A DNA stretch of 64,000 nt from Acanthamoeba castellanii str. Neff (Eukaryota > Discosea > Longamoebia > Acanthamoebidae), in NCBI RefSeq assembly GCF_000313135.1, contig NW_004457598.1, positions 66,552 to 130,551 on the forward strand, written 5' to 3'. The notes beneath the pieces were generated by a model. The model ran no database searches and was not told the origin of the DNA. It worked only from the letters and a program-made list of their open reading frames with translations. Positions 36,296 to 49,938 of this stretch are shown one piece after another; position 1 is the stretch's first letter; every line of letters begins with the position of its first letter. A program made the translations under genes and the position numbers.

Positions 36296-38695
36296 TTAGA
36301 AGGTGGCCTGCACGGTCTGGGTGGCGCCTCCATTGACCTGGAACTTGAGGGTGGTGGAGCATGGCTGGCCATTGCCAGACGCGAAGGTCCAGACATACTG
36401 CTCCCAGCCAGCCACCATGTTCTGCCAACTGTGTGCGGCAACCACACACACACACACACATTTAGCACATCACGCAGACAAGACATGCACACCCAAGGCG
36501 TACCCTTGGCCGTTGCCGCAGTCAATGCGCACAGAGGAGCTGCCGGGGATGGTGACTGCCATCCACCAGACCGACGAGCCGCAGCAGAAGCTGAACTGGT
36601 TCGAGCCGCCAGAGGGCTTGGGCGACGGCGAGGCCGACGCGGCGGGCGCCTTGGGCGACGGTGAGGCCGACACGCCGGCCTTGGGCGATGCTGACGCCGA
36701 GACTGCGGCCTTGGGCGAAGCGGAGGCCGACACGGCGGGTGCGGAGCCGCCGGACACGCACACCTGGCCGTTGGCGTTGGTGGTGAACTTCGTCGGCGCC
36801 GGGACCACCTTGGCCAGCAGCGTGAGCTTGCTCTGCTCGGGCGTCGTCCAGTCGTTCTGTTGTGGTATGCCACACCGCACACACCGCACAACACAACACA
36901 ACACGCGATCAATGACACGACACGACGACACGCGAGGGCGAAGTGCGATAGTACCTGGAGCAGGCCGCCGGTGTCGCCCGAGTTGGGGTTGAGGCACCAG
37001 AAGAACTGGTCCGTCATGCGCTTGGACAGGAGGTAGTTGCCCATGGCCTCGAGCCACACCTGGTTCGAGCCCGTGTAGTGTCCGCCCCACTCACCGATCA
37101 CCACCGCCGACCCTGCCGCACCATTCGCCACTGTCAGCGCGCGCGTGCGGTGCGTGCGGCCTGCGTGTGCGGTGCGCGTGTGCGGAGGTGAGGCGGCACC
37201 GGTGGTGGAGGGGATGAAGCCGAAGTGGGTGTCCCAGATGGCGGGCATGTTGGCGGGGAAGTTGCCCACAGAGAAGTAGGGCTGGCCGTAGACCGACGGA
37301 CCGTAGACGTGCGGGCTGTACACCAGCTTCGACGGATTGCGCAGCTGCACCGGGTGAGTCCTCACACCCTGCACCCATCAACCCCTTCTTAGCACACGCG
37401 TGTGCGGTCGTACGTGTGCGTGTGTGGTGTTGTCTGAGGAGTACGATGAGGTTCTCGCCCCAGAAGCAGGCGTCGGTACAGGCGGGGCTGGAGGCGACGC
37501 CCTCGACGAAGATAAGGAAGCGGCTGCTCACGCTCGCGGCGATGGCGTCCGCGATCCTCGCCACGGCCAGGTTCCAATCCGTGCCCGTGTTGCCCGTGCC
37601 CCACGTCGCTGCGTACGGCTCGTTCTGTGTATGCGTGTGGTGTGTGCGGTGGCGCGTGTGCGATTGTCAGTTCGGTCGACGTTAAGCTCTGGAAGTGACG
37701 TCGAGCGCTCACCTTGATGTCAGCCGCGAACACGTTCCACTGGTCCTTGTAGCGCTGCAGCAGCTTGGTCCAGCCGGAGATGACCTTCGACTCGGGATTG
37801 GCGCCGTTGTACCACGTGTTGTCCTGAATGTTCGTGTCCGGCTGCACACGCCACCGCACACACGCACCACCGCACACACCACCGCACGCACGGCTCGTTA
37901 GACGGGTCTCGATCGCGATGGTGGTGGTGTTGGGTGTTGAGTCCTCCTACCAAGAACGAGTGGAGGTCGAACATGATGAGGAGGCCGCGCGCGGCGGCGG
38001 CCTGGACCACCTTGTCCATGACCTGCATCGAGGACAGGCCCTGCAGGTCGGGGTTGGCGCCGTAGTTGATGCTGCTCGGCTGCGCGTCATTGAGCACCAA
38101 GTCCAGATAGAACGGAATCTGCGTGCCGTGTGCGCGTGTGCGGTGTGTGCGGTGCGAGTTAGTGCGCGTGTGCGGTGCGGTGTGTGCGCGTGCGATTGCA
38201 GGGGTAGAAGGGATGGATCGAGTACGCGGATGGCGTTGAAGTTGTTGGTGGCGAGGAAGTCGAGGAGGTTCAGGTAGGACCTGCTCGTCCACAGTCCGTG
38301 CACCACCTTGTTCCCCGTCTCGAATCCGAACCTAGCAACCACCACCGCGCGTTGACCCATGGCTCATCCATCAGTGTCACTGCCGTCAACCTTTCATCTC
38401 CATCTTTCATCTTTCATCTGATCCGCTGGCTCGGTGGTATCCAGGCTGCAGCAAAGATGTATTGAGAAGAAAAAGAAAAGGGAGGGGGGTACCAGGAGGT
38501 GCCCTTGAGCTTGAAGGGCTGGCCGTTGAGCCAGAGGGCACCCTGGGCGCTGGTGAAGTTGAGGGCCGACGGGGCGTAGCAGGTGGCGGACTGAGCGGTC
38601 GAAGTCTGGCTCATCAAGGCAGCGACTACGACCAATACCAGGCCCAGCAACTGAAGCGGAACCATTGCGCGAGCTGAATGGTTCGCTGTCGCCAT
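36296..38695 (-). CDS. Secreted GH5-type endoglucanase with C-terminal binding-like domain
   Basis: Predicted beta-glucanase (cellulase family 5), secreted. The signal peptide (MVPLQLLGLVLVVVAALMSQ) follows a short N-terminal extension from ATG 38695; an in-frame ATG at 38773 is an alternative start. Catalytic domain: LWLNGQPFKLKGTSW spliced to FGFETGNKVVHGLWTSRSYL, NLLDFLATNNFNAIRV, GLLIMFDLHSF, then NEPYAATWGTGNTGTDWNLA with the acid/base Glu in NEP, LVYSPHVYGPSVYGQPYF, and the nucleophile Glu in VVIGEWGGHYTGSNQ, then MTDQFFWCLNPNSGDTGGLL. A SASASPKA-type repetitive linker connects to a C-terminal Cys-containing domain (FSFCCGSSVWWMAVTIPGSS, WEQYVWTFASGNGQPCSTTL) that probably binds polysaccharide. 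It may act on food or on the amoeba's own cellulose cyst wall. Confidence 0.9.
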
Positions 38696-38854
38696 CTTCT
38701 TCACAACAACACCTGCGCCACTGCATCGTGCCTCGGCCAATTGCACGAGCGAAAATAAACGGCACCCAATCATGAGCGCCTGCACCTTAAGGCACTGCTT
38801 ACAGAGAAAAAGAAAATGTAATTATTTTCTTTAGTGATTTCTGTTCTGTGGAGG
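38696..38854. promoter_or_regulatory. Divergent promoter of GH5 and GT61-like genes
   Basis: 159 bases between two oppositely oriented start codons, AT-rich around 38810-38835. A shared promoter is inferred from geometry only. Confidence 0.4.
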
Positions 38855-41349
38855 ATGGGCTGCAGCTTCAAGCGCGTGGCCCTGGCCTTGGTGCTCTTCC
38901 ACCAGCTGCTCCTCTTCCTCTACTTCATGGGTGTACTGGACCTGAACTCCGACCAACCGGCGCCACAGCCACTCAGCACTCCCACTACTCCAGGTAAATT
39001 TATTTATCTTTTTATTCGTATAGAATAATAGAATATATTATTATTATTTTCTCGAGCCAATTATTTTTTATTTAGTGATGGCAGGCCTAAGCAGATCAAA
39101 GGGCATGACCGAACGACGGCCGGTCGTGTGCCACCCGGAGGTGTGCGAGGGCATGTGCGATGAGGCGTGCGGGCAGACGCCCAAGATCACGCGCGAGTGC
39201 CGTGGCGACGAGTGCCGCGCCGAGCACCCGCAACTCATCCACAAGGTAATTGAGATTGCTACCTGTGCGTGTGTGTGCGGTTTGTGCGTGTGTGTGCGGT
39301 GTGTGCGGTGTGTGCGGTGTTGCGTGTGACTGAGTCGTGTGCGGACACAGGTCGAGCTTTCGTACCCGGCCTTTACGATGAGGATGCCGTCATTTGTGGA
39401 CCCCGAGCTCGAAGCCCTCTTCCTCAGCGTCGGCGCTGTGAAGAACACCTACATGGTGCCTCCCACCCACCACCAATTTGTCATTCCGCACGCGTGTCGT
39501 GTGCCGTATCGTGCGTGCGGTGCGTGTCGTGCGATCTCAACTTCTTCCTTTATTAAGGTCGAGCACGGTCAGTGCCCGTCGCCACAGGCTCGGGAGGGCG
39601 AGAACAGGTGGGCGACTCGCCGTGCGCGCAGGAGAGTGGTGGCTTTTGGTCCGCCGGAGCAGTGCGTTGGTGCTGACACGCGTTTCCTCGCTCGCGTGTT
39701 GCGCAGGTGCGAAATCATCGGCGCGTTCAACAAGAGTAGGGAACTGGTGTTCACGCACGCGCGCTACATCTACGGTGAGATCGCCGTGATCAAAGACGGT
39801 AATCTGCCCCTCTCCATACGCCCGCCGCGAGCCACACAACACACGTCACACGCACGACACACACGATGTACAAATGCACACACACACACACACACACGAA
39901 ACATTTCCAGGCGTGTGGAGCGGCAAGCCCGACGACACGTTCGGTCAGTTCGAGTGTTGGGAGAAGGCCGACTTCCGATGGATCGCCCAAGGTCTGCTTG
40001 CCCCATTCCACCCCCCACCCCCCATTCTGCCCCATCGCCTCCAACTGACCGCGCCCACTTCAATAATAAATAGGGAAAGCGGCAGCAAAGCGGCCCACCA
40101 AGTCGTTTAAGAAGGCGGTGGTGATGCTGACGCCCGTCACCGGGGGCGCCTACTACCAACACTTCATCGACCGCGGGTGGTCCAAACTGATCCAAGCCTG
40201 GTACGGTGCTGCCGGCCAGGCCACGAGCGCCGCACGCGGGGCGGGCTCGGCTGACAACTGAACTGCACCGAACTGCACCACTGGGACGTGGTGGCCTGCA
40301 GGGACATGCTGGTGGAGGACCCGGAGATCAGGATCCTGGTGTCGCCCGGGTTCAAGAGGCACCCCAACGTGGAGCGCCTGTGGGAGCGCTTCGGCATGAA
40401 GGACCGCCTGGTGTACGTGAACCCCAAGGACACGGTCTACGCAGAAGAGGTGCGTGCTTCATGTCGCGGTGGCGCTGTGTGTCGTGTGTCGTGTGCCGTG
40501 TCGTGTGTCGTGTGATGCGGTTGAGTTAAAGTGCTCAATCTTTTGCTCAAAAACCGAAGATGGTCTTCCCGTGTGTGGCGACACACTATCACCCGCTGGT
40601 CTACCAGCGCGCCCAACGACGACTCGGGGTCGACCCCGACGTGCCGCTCGACAAGCGAAAGAAGATCGTCTACTTCACTCGCAAGGTACATTTTGACTCC
40701 CGCGTGTGCGCGTGTGCTGTGGTGTATGCGGTGGTACGTGTGCGTGTGCGTGTGCGGTGGCTCACTGCGAGGCAATCACACCAGGGGAAATCGAGACAAG
40801 TACTGAACGAGGACGAACTGGTGGCGGGCATCCGGACGTGGCTGAAGGACAACAAGCGGCCCGAAGAGCTGCTCGTGTTCGAGAGCGAGGACTGGCCCGA
40901 CCTGGACAAACTCATCCATTTCTTCAACCAAGGTGCGCATTATTTGTTTTGTCGCTTTCGCTTTTGTTTCTTTTCTCTGACGGTTGGCTGTGAGCAGAGG
41001 TGGTGGCTGTGGTGGGACCGCACGGTGGTGCCTTCTACAACGCGCTGTTTTGCGCCCGAAAGACGCTCGTCATCGAGTTCTTCCCCATCAGCATGAGAGG
41101 TCCGCGCACGCACATCACCGCACGCACACGCGCGAGCTTTGTGTTGGAAGCAAGCGAGCAAGCTCACACGCCCGTTCGTCAGGCGACGCGTACCGCTGGC
41201 CCGAGTGCATCTGGTGGCCCTCCCACTTTCTGGGCTTCCGCTACTACCAGGTCCCGATCCGCACCAAGTCAGCCGCCGTCAACGTGCAGCCCCATCTTGT
41301 CACCGACATCCTCCGCCACGAGCTTCCCCATGCCCCACCATCATCATGA
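38855..41349 (+). CDS. GT61-like (DUF563) glycosyltransferase, type II membrane protein
   Basis: Predicted Golgi glycosyltransferase. The N-terminus has a short cytosolic segment and a signal-anchor (RVALALVLFHQLLLFLYFMG). After AT-rich introns come Cys-containing lumenal sequence (ERRPVVCHPEVCEGMCDEAC), FNKSRELVFTHARYIYGEIA, YYQHFIDRGWSKLIQAW, DPEIRILVSPGFKRHPNVER and YVNPKDTVYAEE. The C-terminal half carries HYHPLVYQRAQRRLGVDPDV, DKRKKIVYFTRK and the family block VVAVVGPHGGAFYNALFCAR, then VIEFFPI and WPECIWWPSHFLGFRYYQVP. The GPHGG motif is characteristic of the GT61/DUF563 fold (EOGT and plant xylosyl- or arabinosyltransferases). The donor sugar cannot be predicted. Exon boundaries in the 39.0-40.3 kb part are only approximate. 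Confidence 0.82.
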
Positions 41350-41407
41350 AGCTTCAACCACAACCTTCTTCGGTAGACTACAACTTGGCTGTGTTTGCGT
41401 GCGATGT

Positions 41408-42391
41408 TCAATGGTAGCGATTGAGACAGAACTCGCTGATACGTTTCTTGACGGCAGCGATGAGCTCCTTCGCGGCCTGGGTGCTTGTTTCGATCACATT
41501 CTCGGGGTCCACCTCCACTTCCTCCTTGTTCTCTTCTTCTTCTTCTTCTCCGTTTTGGCCTTGCTCGTAGAAGTCGGACGGGAAGAGGGACGGCCCGCTG
41601 CCGTCGGAATTGTCGTAGGAGAAGTTGGCCGTGCCGCAGTGCGGATGGCCCCCGAACACGCCGGCGAACACGAACTCCCTCGTCTGCCTGTCCACCAGAA
41701 AGCCATACCTGGTGTTGTCCACACCAGCACCATTGCCACCAATAAATTATGAATAAAAAGAGAAAATGTTTGTTTTGCTAAATTAGGAAAATAGAGCAAA
41801 AAAAAGCAAAAAAAAACGACGATGGCAGGTACTCAATGGAGGAGTCATCGAAGTCAACGTAGGTGATCTCGAATCGGGCGTCGGAAGGAGGCAGGGCGGA
41901 GTTGAAGACGCGCACCTTGTTGTCCGCCTTGTCGAGCACCCGCTTGGCCTCGTATTTGCCCCACGACACCTCGAAACCGCGTTCGATCTCGCTCCGCCGC
42001 TGCAGCGTCACTCCATCATCCTCGTACCACCTGGGCACCAGTGCGTCGAAGCGGTCCCGCAGCAGGTCCTGGGCCTCTGCGACCAGCTCTTCTCCCACCG
42101 GCTCGTCGCAGTAGTTGCCGCCGGCGCCGGTGTCGATCAGGCGCCTGATACCCCGCCGCCCCCGATGTTGCCCAACTGGCCCCAGTGGAAGAAGTCCTTG
42201 TAGGGCGGCTCGAGGTGCACGACCTCCGGAGAGGCTGGTGGGTCTGGCTCCTCGAGCCGGAGGCACTTTCTGCCCTGCCTGCGGCGGCGCGACTCTGTGA
42301 CAACACCCACTTCTTCCCCTGCTCCTGCTCCTCTTTCTTCTTTTTCATCCTTCTTCTCTGCCTCCCTGCCATCCTCTCTTCCTCGCTTCAT
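41408..42391 (-). CDS. Hypothetical acidic protein with apparent one-base frameshift
   Basis: Starts MKRGREDGREAEKKDEKEER at 42391 and reads through PYKDFFHWGQLGNIGGGGVS, then stops at TGA. An adjacent frame continues at once with RLIDTGAGGNYCDEPVGEEL, LLRDRFDALVPRWYEDDGVT, EIERGFEVSWGKYEAKRVLD, and FEITYVDFDDSSIE. That exon splices to YGFLVDRQTREFVFAGVFGG, then SLFPSDFYEQ and a Glu-rich tail ending SEFCLNRYH. The frame change falls inside a G-rich run near 42150-42166 with no room for an intron. One extra G there would restore a single frame. No family is recognised. Confidence 0.6.
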
Positions 42392-42527
42392 CTTTTCTTT
42401 TTCTTTTTCTTTTGTTTGATTTTTGTTCTTTACTCAGAATTTAATGCTTCACCGAAGCGCAAGGAAAATTAAGTATAAATACATTGGTAATTCCTTCACA
42501 CCAAACCACGAAGCCAGGGTCACTCCG

Positions 42528-43755
42528 ATGGACTGCACAACAGACGCCGGCGCACCACTCGTGGTGTCGCGCTACAACGACGCCGCGGCGGTGCTGAGCG
42601 CTGCCCAGGACTTCTTCGCGGAGGACGAGCTGCTCACCTCCCTGCCCTATGGTATCCTTCGCCGGCTCTCCCGCACGCCGGACCTTTACGGCGCCGAACA
42701 CTACTTTCTCTCGATCACCACGCCGGACCCAGCGCGGGCTGGCTCTCTGGAAGAGCCGATGAGTGCGAAGAGCAGAGTTGTGCTGCTGGCCATGCAGACC
42801 GGCCGCTGGCCGCTGGCGTTCTTCGTTTCGCCCAGAAGCCCAGAGAAGGAGGTGCGAGAGGCGGTGGTGAGGCTGCTACGCCACCTGAACGAGTCAGGCC
42901 AGGCCAAGGCTGTAGGGTGCGGCCCACTCCTCACACGGGCAGTGGCTTAGGGTCTTTTGGCTCACTCAACTGGTTTCCCAACGTGCAGGAAAGTGGAGGG
43001 CCAGAGCCACCACGCTGCGGTGCTGGCCGCCCTATGGAACGCCACGGCCGCCGATGCATGCCTGCCTCCTCTGCGAGTGCGGCAGCACGACCGCTTCCAC
43101 ATGTGCGAACGCGTGGTCGATCCATCTTTCGTCATCGCTGATGATGACCCGGTACGCCGCATGTTCAATGCAGAAAGCACCTGTAGGGCTCTACTCACCA
43201 CCGCTCGTATGGGCAGACGCTGCGGATCAAGAAAGCTACGGAAGCCGATGTGGAGCTGCTCGCCGCGTGGTATCAGAGCTTCCGTGAGCGGCTGCACGAC
43301 CCAACGGACCTGGATGGCGCGCGGCGCATGGCCCGCTCGTGGCTGGACGGCGAAGAAGGATGTGCGGCCTACCTGCTCCTCCGCAGGGCGGAGCACAAGG
43401 GCGAGCCTGAGACCCCAGTCTCTCTGTGCCTCACGAACCGGGAGACGCCCCACACGCGCACCATCTCGATGGTCTACACGCCGGCCGAACATGGGTGCAA
43501 GGGCTATGCCACGCGACTGGTCGCCTCTGTCACGCAGATCGCCTTGGCCGTCAAGCGCTACTGCTGCCTCTTCACCGACCTGGCCAACCCCCACAGGCAC
43601 CTGCTCCCCCCCCCTTTGTGCCGAAGTTGAATAATTCTTTGCTGGTCTGCTGACATGTTGGCCACCGCAGCAACTACATCTACTACAAGGTGGGCTACCG
43701 CACACATTCGGAGTGGGACACCTACGAAACTGGCACTGATGCGGCACCCAGTTGA
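42528..43755 (+). CDS. GNAT-family N-acetyltransferase
   Basis: Start MDCTTDAGAPLVVSRYNDAA. The N-terminal half (DFFAEDELLTSLPYGILRRL, FFVSPRSPEKEVREAVVRLL) is weakly conserved. The C-terminal half begins TLRIKKATEADVELLAAWYQ and contains the acetyl-CoA-binding region ISMVYTPAEHGCKGYATRLV, followed by TQIALAVKRYCCLFTDLANP and the closing strand NYIYYKVGYRTHSEWDTYET. The pyrophosphate-binding loop (HGCKGYA) matches the Q/RxxGxG/A pattern only partly. The fold resembles FR47-like GNATs with a degenerate first lobe. The substrate is unknown. Intron positions near 42880-42990, 43150-43220 and 43600-43670 are inferred. Confidence 0.8.
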
Positions 43756-44127
43756 GCTGGGCAGCTCTGCCCAGATACTTGACGATCAACTCCTTGAACT
43801 GTGCAAAAGGTTTCTTTTCGTTATCAAAAGGCTAAACAACTAAACACTGAAAGAAATTACAACTTGCCGCGCGACCGCATACGCACACACCCCATCGCAC
43901 ACGCCCGCCCGGTGTGTTGTCATCGTTTCTCTGTTGCTCCGTGTCTGCGCCGACGGGAAGCCAATCTCTCTCTCTCTCTGTCTCCCGACCGCTCGTTCCC
44001 CGCTGGCCGTCAGACGTCGAATCGATGTTGCCACGCCCTGGAGGCGGTGAGTGGAACGTGTGTCGTGTGTGTGTGTGTCGTGCTGCGGTCGTGCGCGTGT
44101 GTCGAAAACAAAGCCACGCGCTCCTCG
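43756..44127. other. Convergent 3' region, no gene seen
   Basis: Lies between the GNAT stop and the Ras stop. Contains CA-rich and TCTC-rich simple sequence and no credible coding block. Confidence 0.5.
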
Positions 44128-45251
44128 TTAGATGAGGACGCAGCCCTTCTTCTTCTTGTCCTTGGACTTGTCTTCCGAGGGAGTTGATGCCGAAGGGGTC
44201 GAGGCCGCACGCGGGTTCTTGGCCTGGCGGAACGCGATCGTCTCCTTCACCAGCTCACTGTGTATCACGCGTGTGCGTGTGCGATGAGTAATCGGAGCCG
44301 CACACACACACACAGGCACGGGTGTGGCGTACGTGAAGATCTCATCCACGTTCTGGCGCGACTTGGCCGAGGTCTCCATGAACTTGCAGCCGAGCTTCTT
44401 GGCCTTCTCCTCGAGCTCGGACTTCTGCACGACCCGCTTCTCTTCCATGTCGGCCTTGTTGCCGACCAGCATGAACGGCACGCTGTTGGCGTCCTTCACC
44501 CTGAGAATGGCATCGTGGAAATCCTCCACATCGTTGAAGGTCGTGCGCGAGGTAATATCTGTGTACGCCAGCACAGGCACAGAGACCGCGTCAGGCGCGT
44601 GTGTTGTGGGCATGTTGTGCGTGTGCGGTGGTGCGGGTGCGTGTGCGTGTGCGACGAAGAGGACGGATGAGTACCGTAGACGCAGAGGAAGCCGTCACCC
44701 TCCTTGTAGTAGGACTCGCGGATGGCCATGAAGTCGTCCTGGCCGGCGGTATCGATGATATCCAACACGCACTCGATGCCATCGACGGTGATTTGCTTAC
44801 GCTGGAAGAAGACGAACAACGTCAGTCAACATTGATGAACGGTATATGTGCGTGCGACGGGATCGCGTACGTATGAGTCTTCGAGCGTCGGGTCTGATGA
44901 TGAGAAGCAAAAAAAAAAACAACAAACGGCAAGTTTGCGGCAAAAGTTAGGACAAGCTTGCGGCACGCGATCATGTAATTTCGCATGAAATGGAATGCGC
45001 GGAATGTGGTGATAAAAGTAGGGCAAATTCCGTAAATTCCAAAGTTGAACTCATCCACGTGGGTGATAAAGGGGGATGGCAGGAAAGAGAGAGAGGTGAG
45101 GTGGAGAAAGATGAAAGAGGGAGGCAGAGAGAGAGAGAGAGGAAGGCGTGCCATAGTCCTGGACGAAGCGGTTGGCGATGTACATGATGGTGATACAGCT
45201 CTTGCCGACACCTCCCGAACCCACCACTACCAAACGGTACATGTGACTCAT
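44128..45251 (-). CDS. Ras-family small GTPase
   Basis: Membrane-anchored signalling switch. Exon 1 (45152-45251) encodes MSHMYRLVVVGSGGVGKSCI with an intact P-loop. Exon 2 (44871-44893) completes switch I as QDYDPTLEDSY, spliced to RKQITVDGIECVLDIIDTAG at 44801. Switch II reads DTAGQDDFMAIRESYYKEGD; Gln61 is kept but the usual EE pair is DD. G4 is LVGNKADM and G5 is ETSAKS. The hypervariable tail is Ser/Thr then Lys-rich (KSKDKKKKGCVLI), a polybasic CAAX box whose final Ile suggests geranylgeranylation. Intron 1 begins GC (see findings); conservation of switch I confirms that junction. Whether it is Ras, Rap or Ral type is uncertain. Confidence 0.95.
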
Positions 45252-46017
45252 CTGCGTTGTTGTCGGGTTGACGGTATTAGTCGCTGGTTGGTACGTTCGT
45301 TGCTATCGCCAGGGGCGACCTCGAGTTGATGGGAAATCGGGAGGGAGGGGATGAAAAGAAAGAGCGAAGACGAAAGCGAAAGCGAAGAGAACGATTTCGT
45401 TCTTTTCTCGGGGGAGTTCAAGATGAAGGGTTAAAAGCAGAAGAGGAGAGCTGCACCTTGTGAATATGCGAGAATGTAGAGGGATGAAGATATCAATAGC
45501 TAGGTCGAAGATTCGGACTATTGATCGCGAATCTGCCAGTAGACAAATGAAAATGGTCGAGATTGAAGACAGAATTTCGCGGGTTAGATGCCCTCCGTGG
45601 CTCTCGCGAATAATCGAAGACGAGATTCAAAGATAGATGGCATACCTCTCTTGCTTTGTGATGCCGAAAAATATGATCCAAAGGGGGTGGCGAGTCGGCT
45701 TCTGCTGTTGTTCTACCGCGCGTGCTCTGCTTCTGCGCCGTGGTCTTGGGGTATTTTCGTTGCTCGGAGGCAAACCCAACGACTCCGAACGCAGCCCATG
45801 GGGCCAATCAGCGAAACAAAAATTATAATAAAATTCAATATTTCGCCGACGATCCCCGGCAAAAACCGCGCATGTCAGCCACGCACACGTACTCCCAATA
45901 CACCGACCCTGGTCGGTGTGCGGCAAAAACCCAAGGGAAGGCCACACACTGGTGTTGTGAGAACATAACATATCAAACATGTTGTGGTTGGTAAAACGTT
46001 CAAGGAAGCTTGGTGCT
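45252..46017. other. Ras upstream region and HADH 3' region
   Basis: 766 bases. The Ras-proximal part is purine-rich (GAAAG and GAGAG runs at 45340-45400), then mixed sequence with an AT-rich patch at 45820-45845. No coding block with neighbour-like codon use was found on either strand. Confidence 0.5.
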
Positions 46018-48082
<2,065 letters not shown>

Positions 48083-48304
48083 TTTATAGATCTGTCGTGA
48101 ATTGTATAAAAATCAAATTGTGATCACCAAAGCATGAGGCCTCCCTTCCGCGGGGCCAGCACAGAATAGGCCGTGCAGCGGGAGAGACATGCGGGGGAAG
48201 AGCGAACCTTGAGCAGCAGAGCAATGCGAACACAAAAGATAAATAAAAGTACGAGTTTTAATCAAAAGATTAAATCAGTTCGCGTCGACAGCCGCACAAG
48301 CTCC

Positions 48305-49938
48305 TTAGGAGAGGATGCAGCAGGCGCACATGTCGCCGGTCTTGTCGGGCAGGACGAGGGGCGTCCGCTCGTGGTAGGTATCGCCCTGGCGCACGATCTC
48401 CTCGTGCTCGATGTCGTGCGGGGCCGAGTACTCCTTGGCCCTGAGGTCCAGGTGCTGCGGCACGGTGATCACTAGCGGGATGATGATCGACAGATCGACC
48501 GCCATCGGCACATCGCACTCCACCTTCAGGTCATACGTTGCTGTACCAAGAAAGAAAGCGTGAGCGCTCTCAAACTTGAGCTGTGTGCGTGTTTCTTGTA
48601 GTGTCGTGTCGTGTGCGGTGGTGAGTGTCTCAGAGTTGGGCCATACCCTGGAGGAGGTCGCTCTTGGTGGAGAGGCGAGAGAAGTCAGTCGGGATGCGGA
48701 ACTTGGCAAAGCGGCTGTCCTTCGTGGCCTCCGCGAGACCCTGTGAACAAGAAAAGACAATTCGCTCAGTCGACGCCCGATTGCGGCGATTGGAGAATGG
48801 GAGTGGCGCGAGTACCTCTAATCGGAGGTGCTGGGCATTGTCCGAGTGGCTGAAGCGGTGGTGGTGCGCGCGCAGGGTCATGTGACGTCGCAGGTCGACA
48901 TTGATACCCGTGACCTGTTTGGAAAGAAGAACAAAGGTCAGACACGACACGACACGACACGACGCGACGCGACAGAACAGAGCTCGAAAGGGCCTATGCG
49001 TGCCTTCTTGACGGATTCGTTGCTGACTTCGAGCTTCATCTTGACCTCGTCGCCGGGGAAGTAGACATCGCGGTCCAGCTCCACCCGCATGCCCAGGTGG
49101 CCCTGGTTGAACATGAACGACTTCCGGTTGGTGTGCTCCACCGGCGAAATGGGTCCTGTTCGGGTCACGCAACACAGCGCAAGTTTGACAAAGAAGCGGT
49201 CAGCCAAACCGTTTGGATCATAGTCAGCGGCCACCAGCAACAGTGGGACTGCCAGGCGCACGCACCGCCAGTGTGCTGGCCGACGGTGAGGTGGACATGG
49301 GTCTTGAGGTCGCGCGCGTGGTGGGCGTCCACCTCGGCCGAGAGCTCGTAGTCGATCTTGGCCTTGACCGGGTGGGCATGCACTGATGCCTTCTCACTGC
49401 ACTCGTAGTTGATGAATCAGCAACCAAACACCGGACACGCACACTCACACGCACCACCGCACCACCGCACGCACACGACAAGCTTAAGAGCGGTAAGGAG
49501 CGTACAGGAAAGAGGCGGGAAGGCCGGAGGAGAGGCGGTGGGTGAAGCGGAATGTGTTCTGGCCGGGCTGAAGGGTGACGGCGCCCGACAGGATGACCTT
49601 CTCCTTCAAGAAGTGGTGGCTGTCCTTCCTGTGCACCTTCACGTGTTTCACTCTGCCCTCGCTGTCCTTCTCCATCTCCGTCTCTACCATGTATCATGGC
49701 CACACGCAAACGGTTACGAAGAAGAAAGCAAAATAAGGAATAAAAAAAGAATAATAAGAAATAGAGGACAATGAGAATCAGGATTGGTACCTTCCCAAAA
49801 GACCTTCTCGCGTCCGTCGATGAAGAGGGTAACGTGGTGGGCCTGAAGCGGGTGGGACACGGTCACCACAACGTCGCCGGAAAGGGCGTCGCCCGCCGTG
49901 TAGTGCTGCTGGTGCAGGAAGATGGCCACGCTCGACAT
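48305..49938 (-). CDS. Arrestin-domain protein ending in a CAAX box
   Basis: Alpha-arrestin-like adaptor with both arrestin lobes. It starts MSSVAIFLHQQHYTAGDALS. N-lobe: GDVVVTVSHPLQAHHVTLFI, DGREKVFWEG, HHFLKEKVILSGAVTLQPGQ, FRFTHRLSSGLPASFL spliced to EKASVHAHPVKAKIDYELSA. C-lobe: FNQGHLGMRVELDRDVYFPG, DEVKMKLEVSNESVKK, VTGINVDLRRHMTLRAHHHR, AKFRIPTDFSRLSTKSDLLQ, and VECDVPMAVDLSIIIPLVIT. After a tail with EYSAPHDIEHEEIVRQGDTY the protein ends KTGDMCACCILS. The last four residues (CILS) are a CAAX box with Ser at the end, predicting farnesylation, and nearby cysteines could be palmitoylated. Arrestins usually bind cargo receptors and ubiquitin ligases. Confidence 0.9.
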
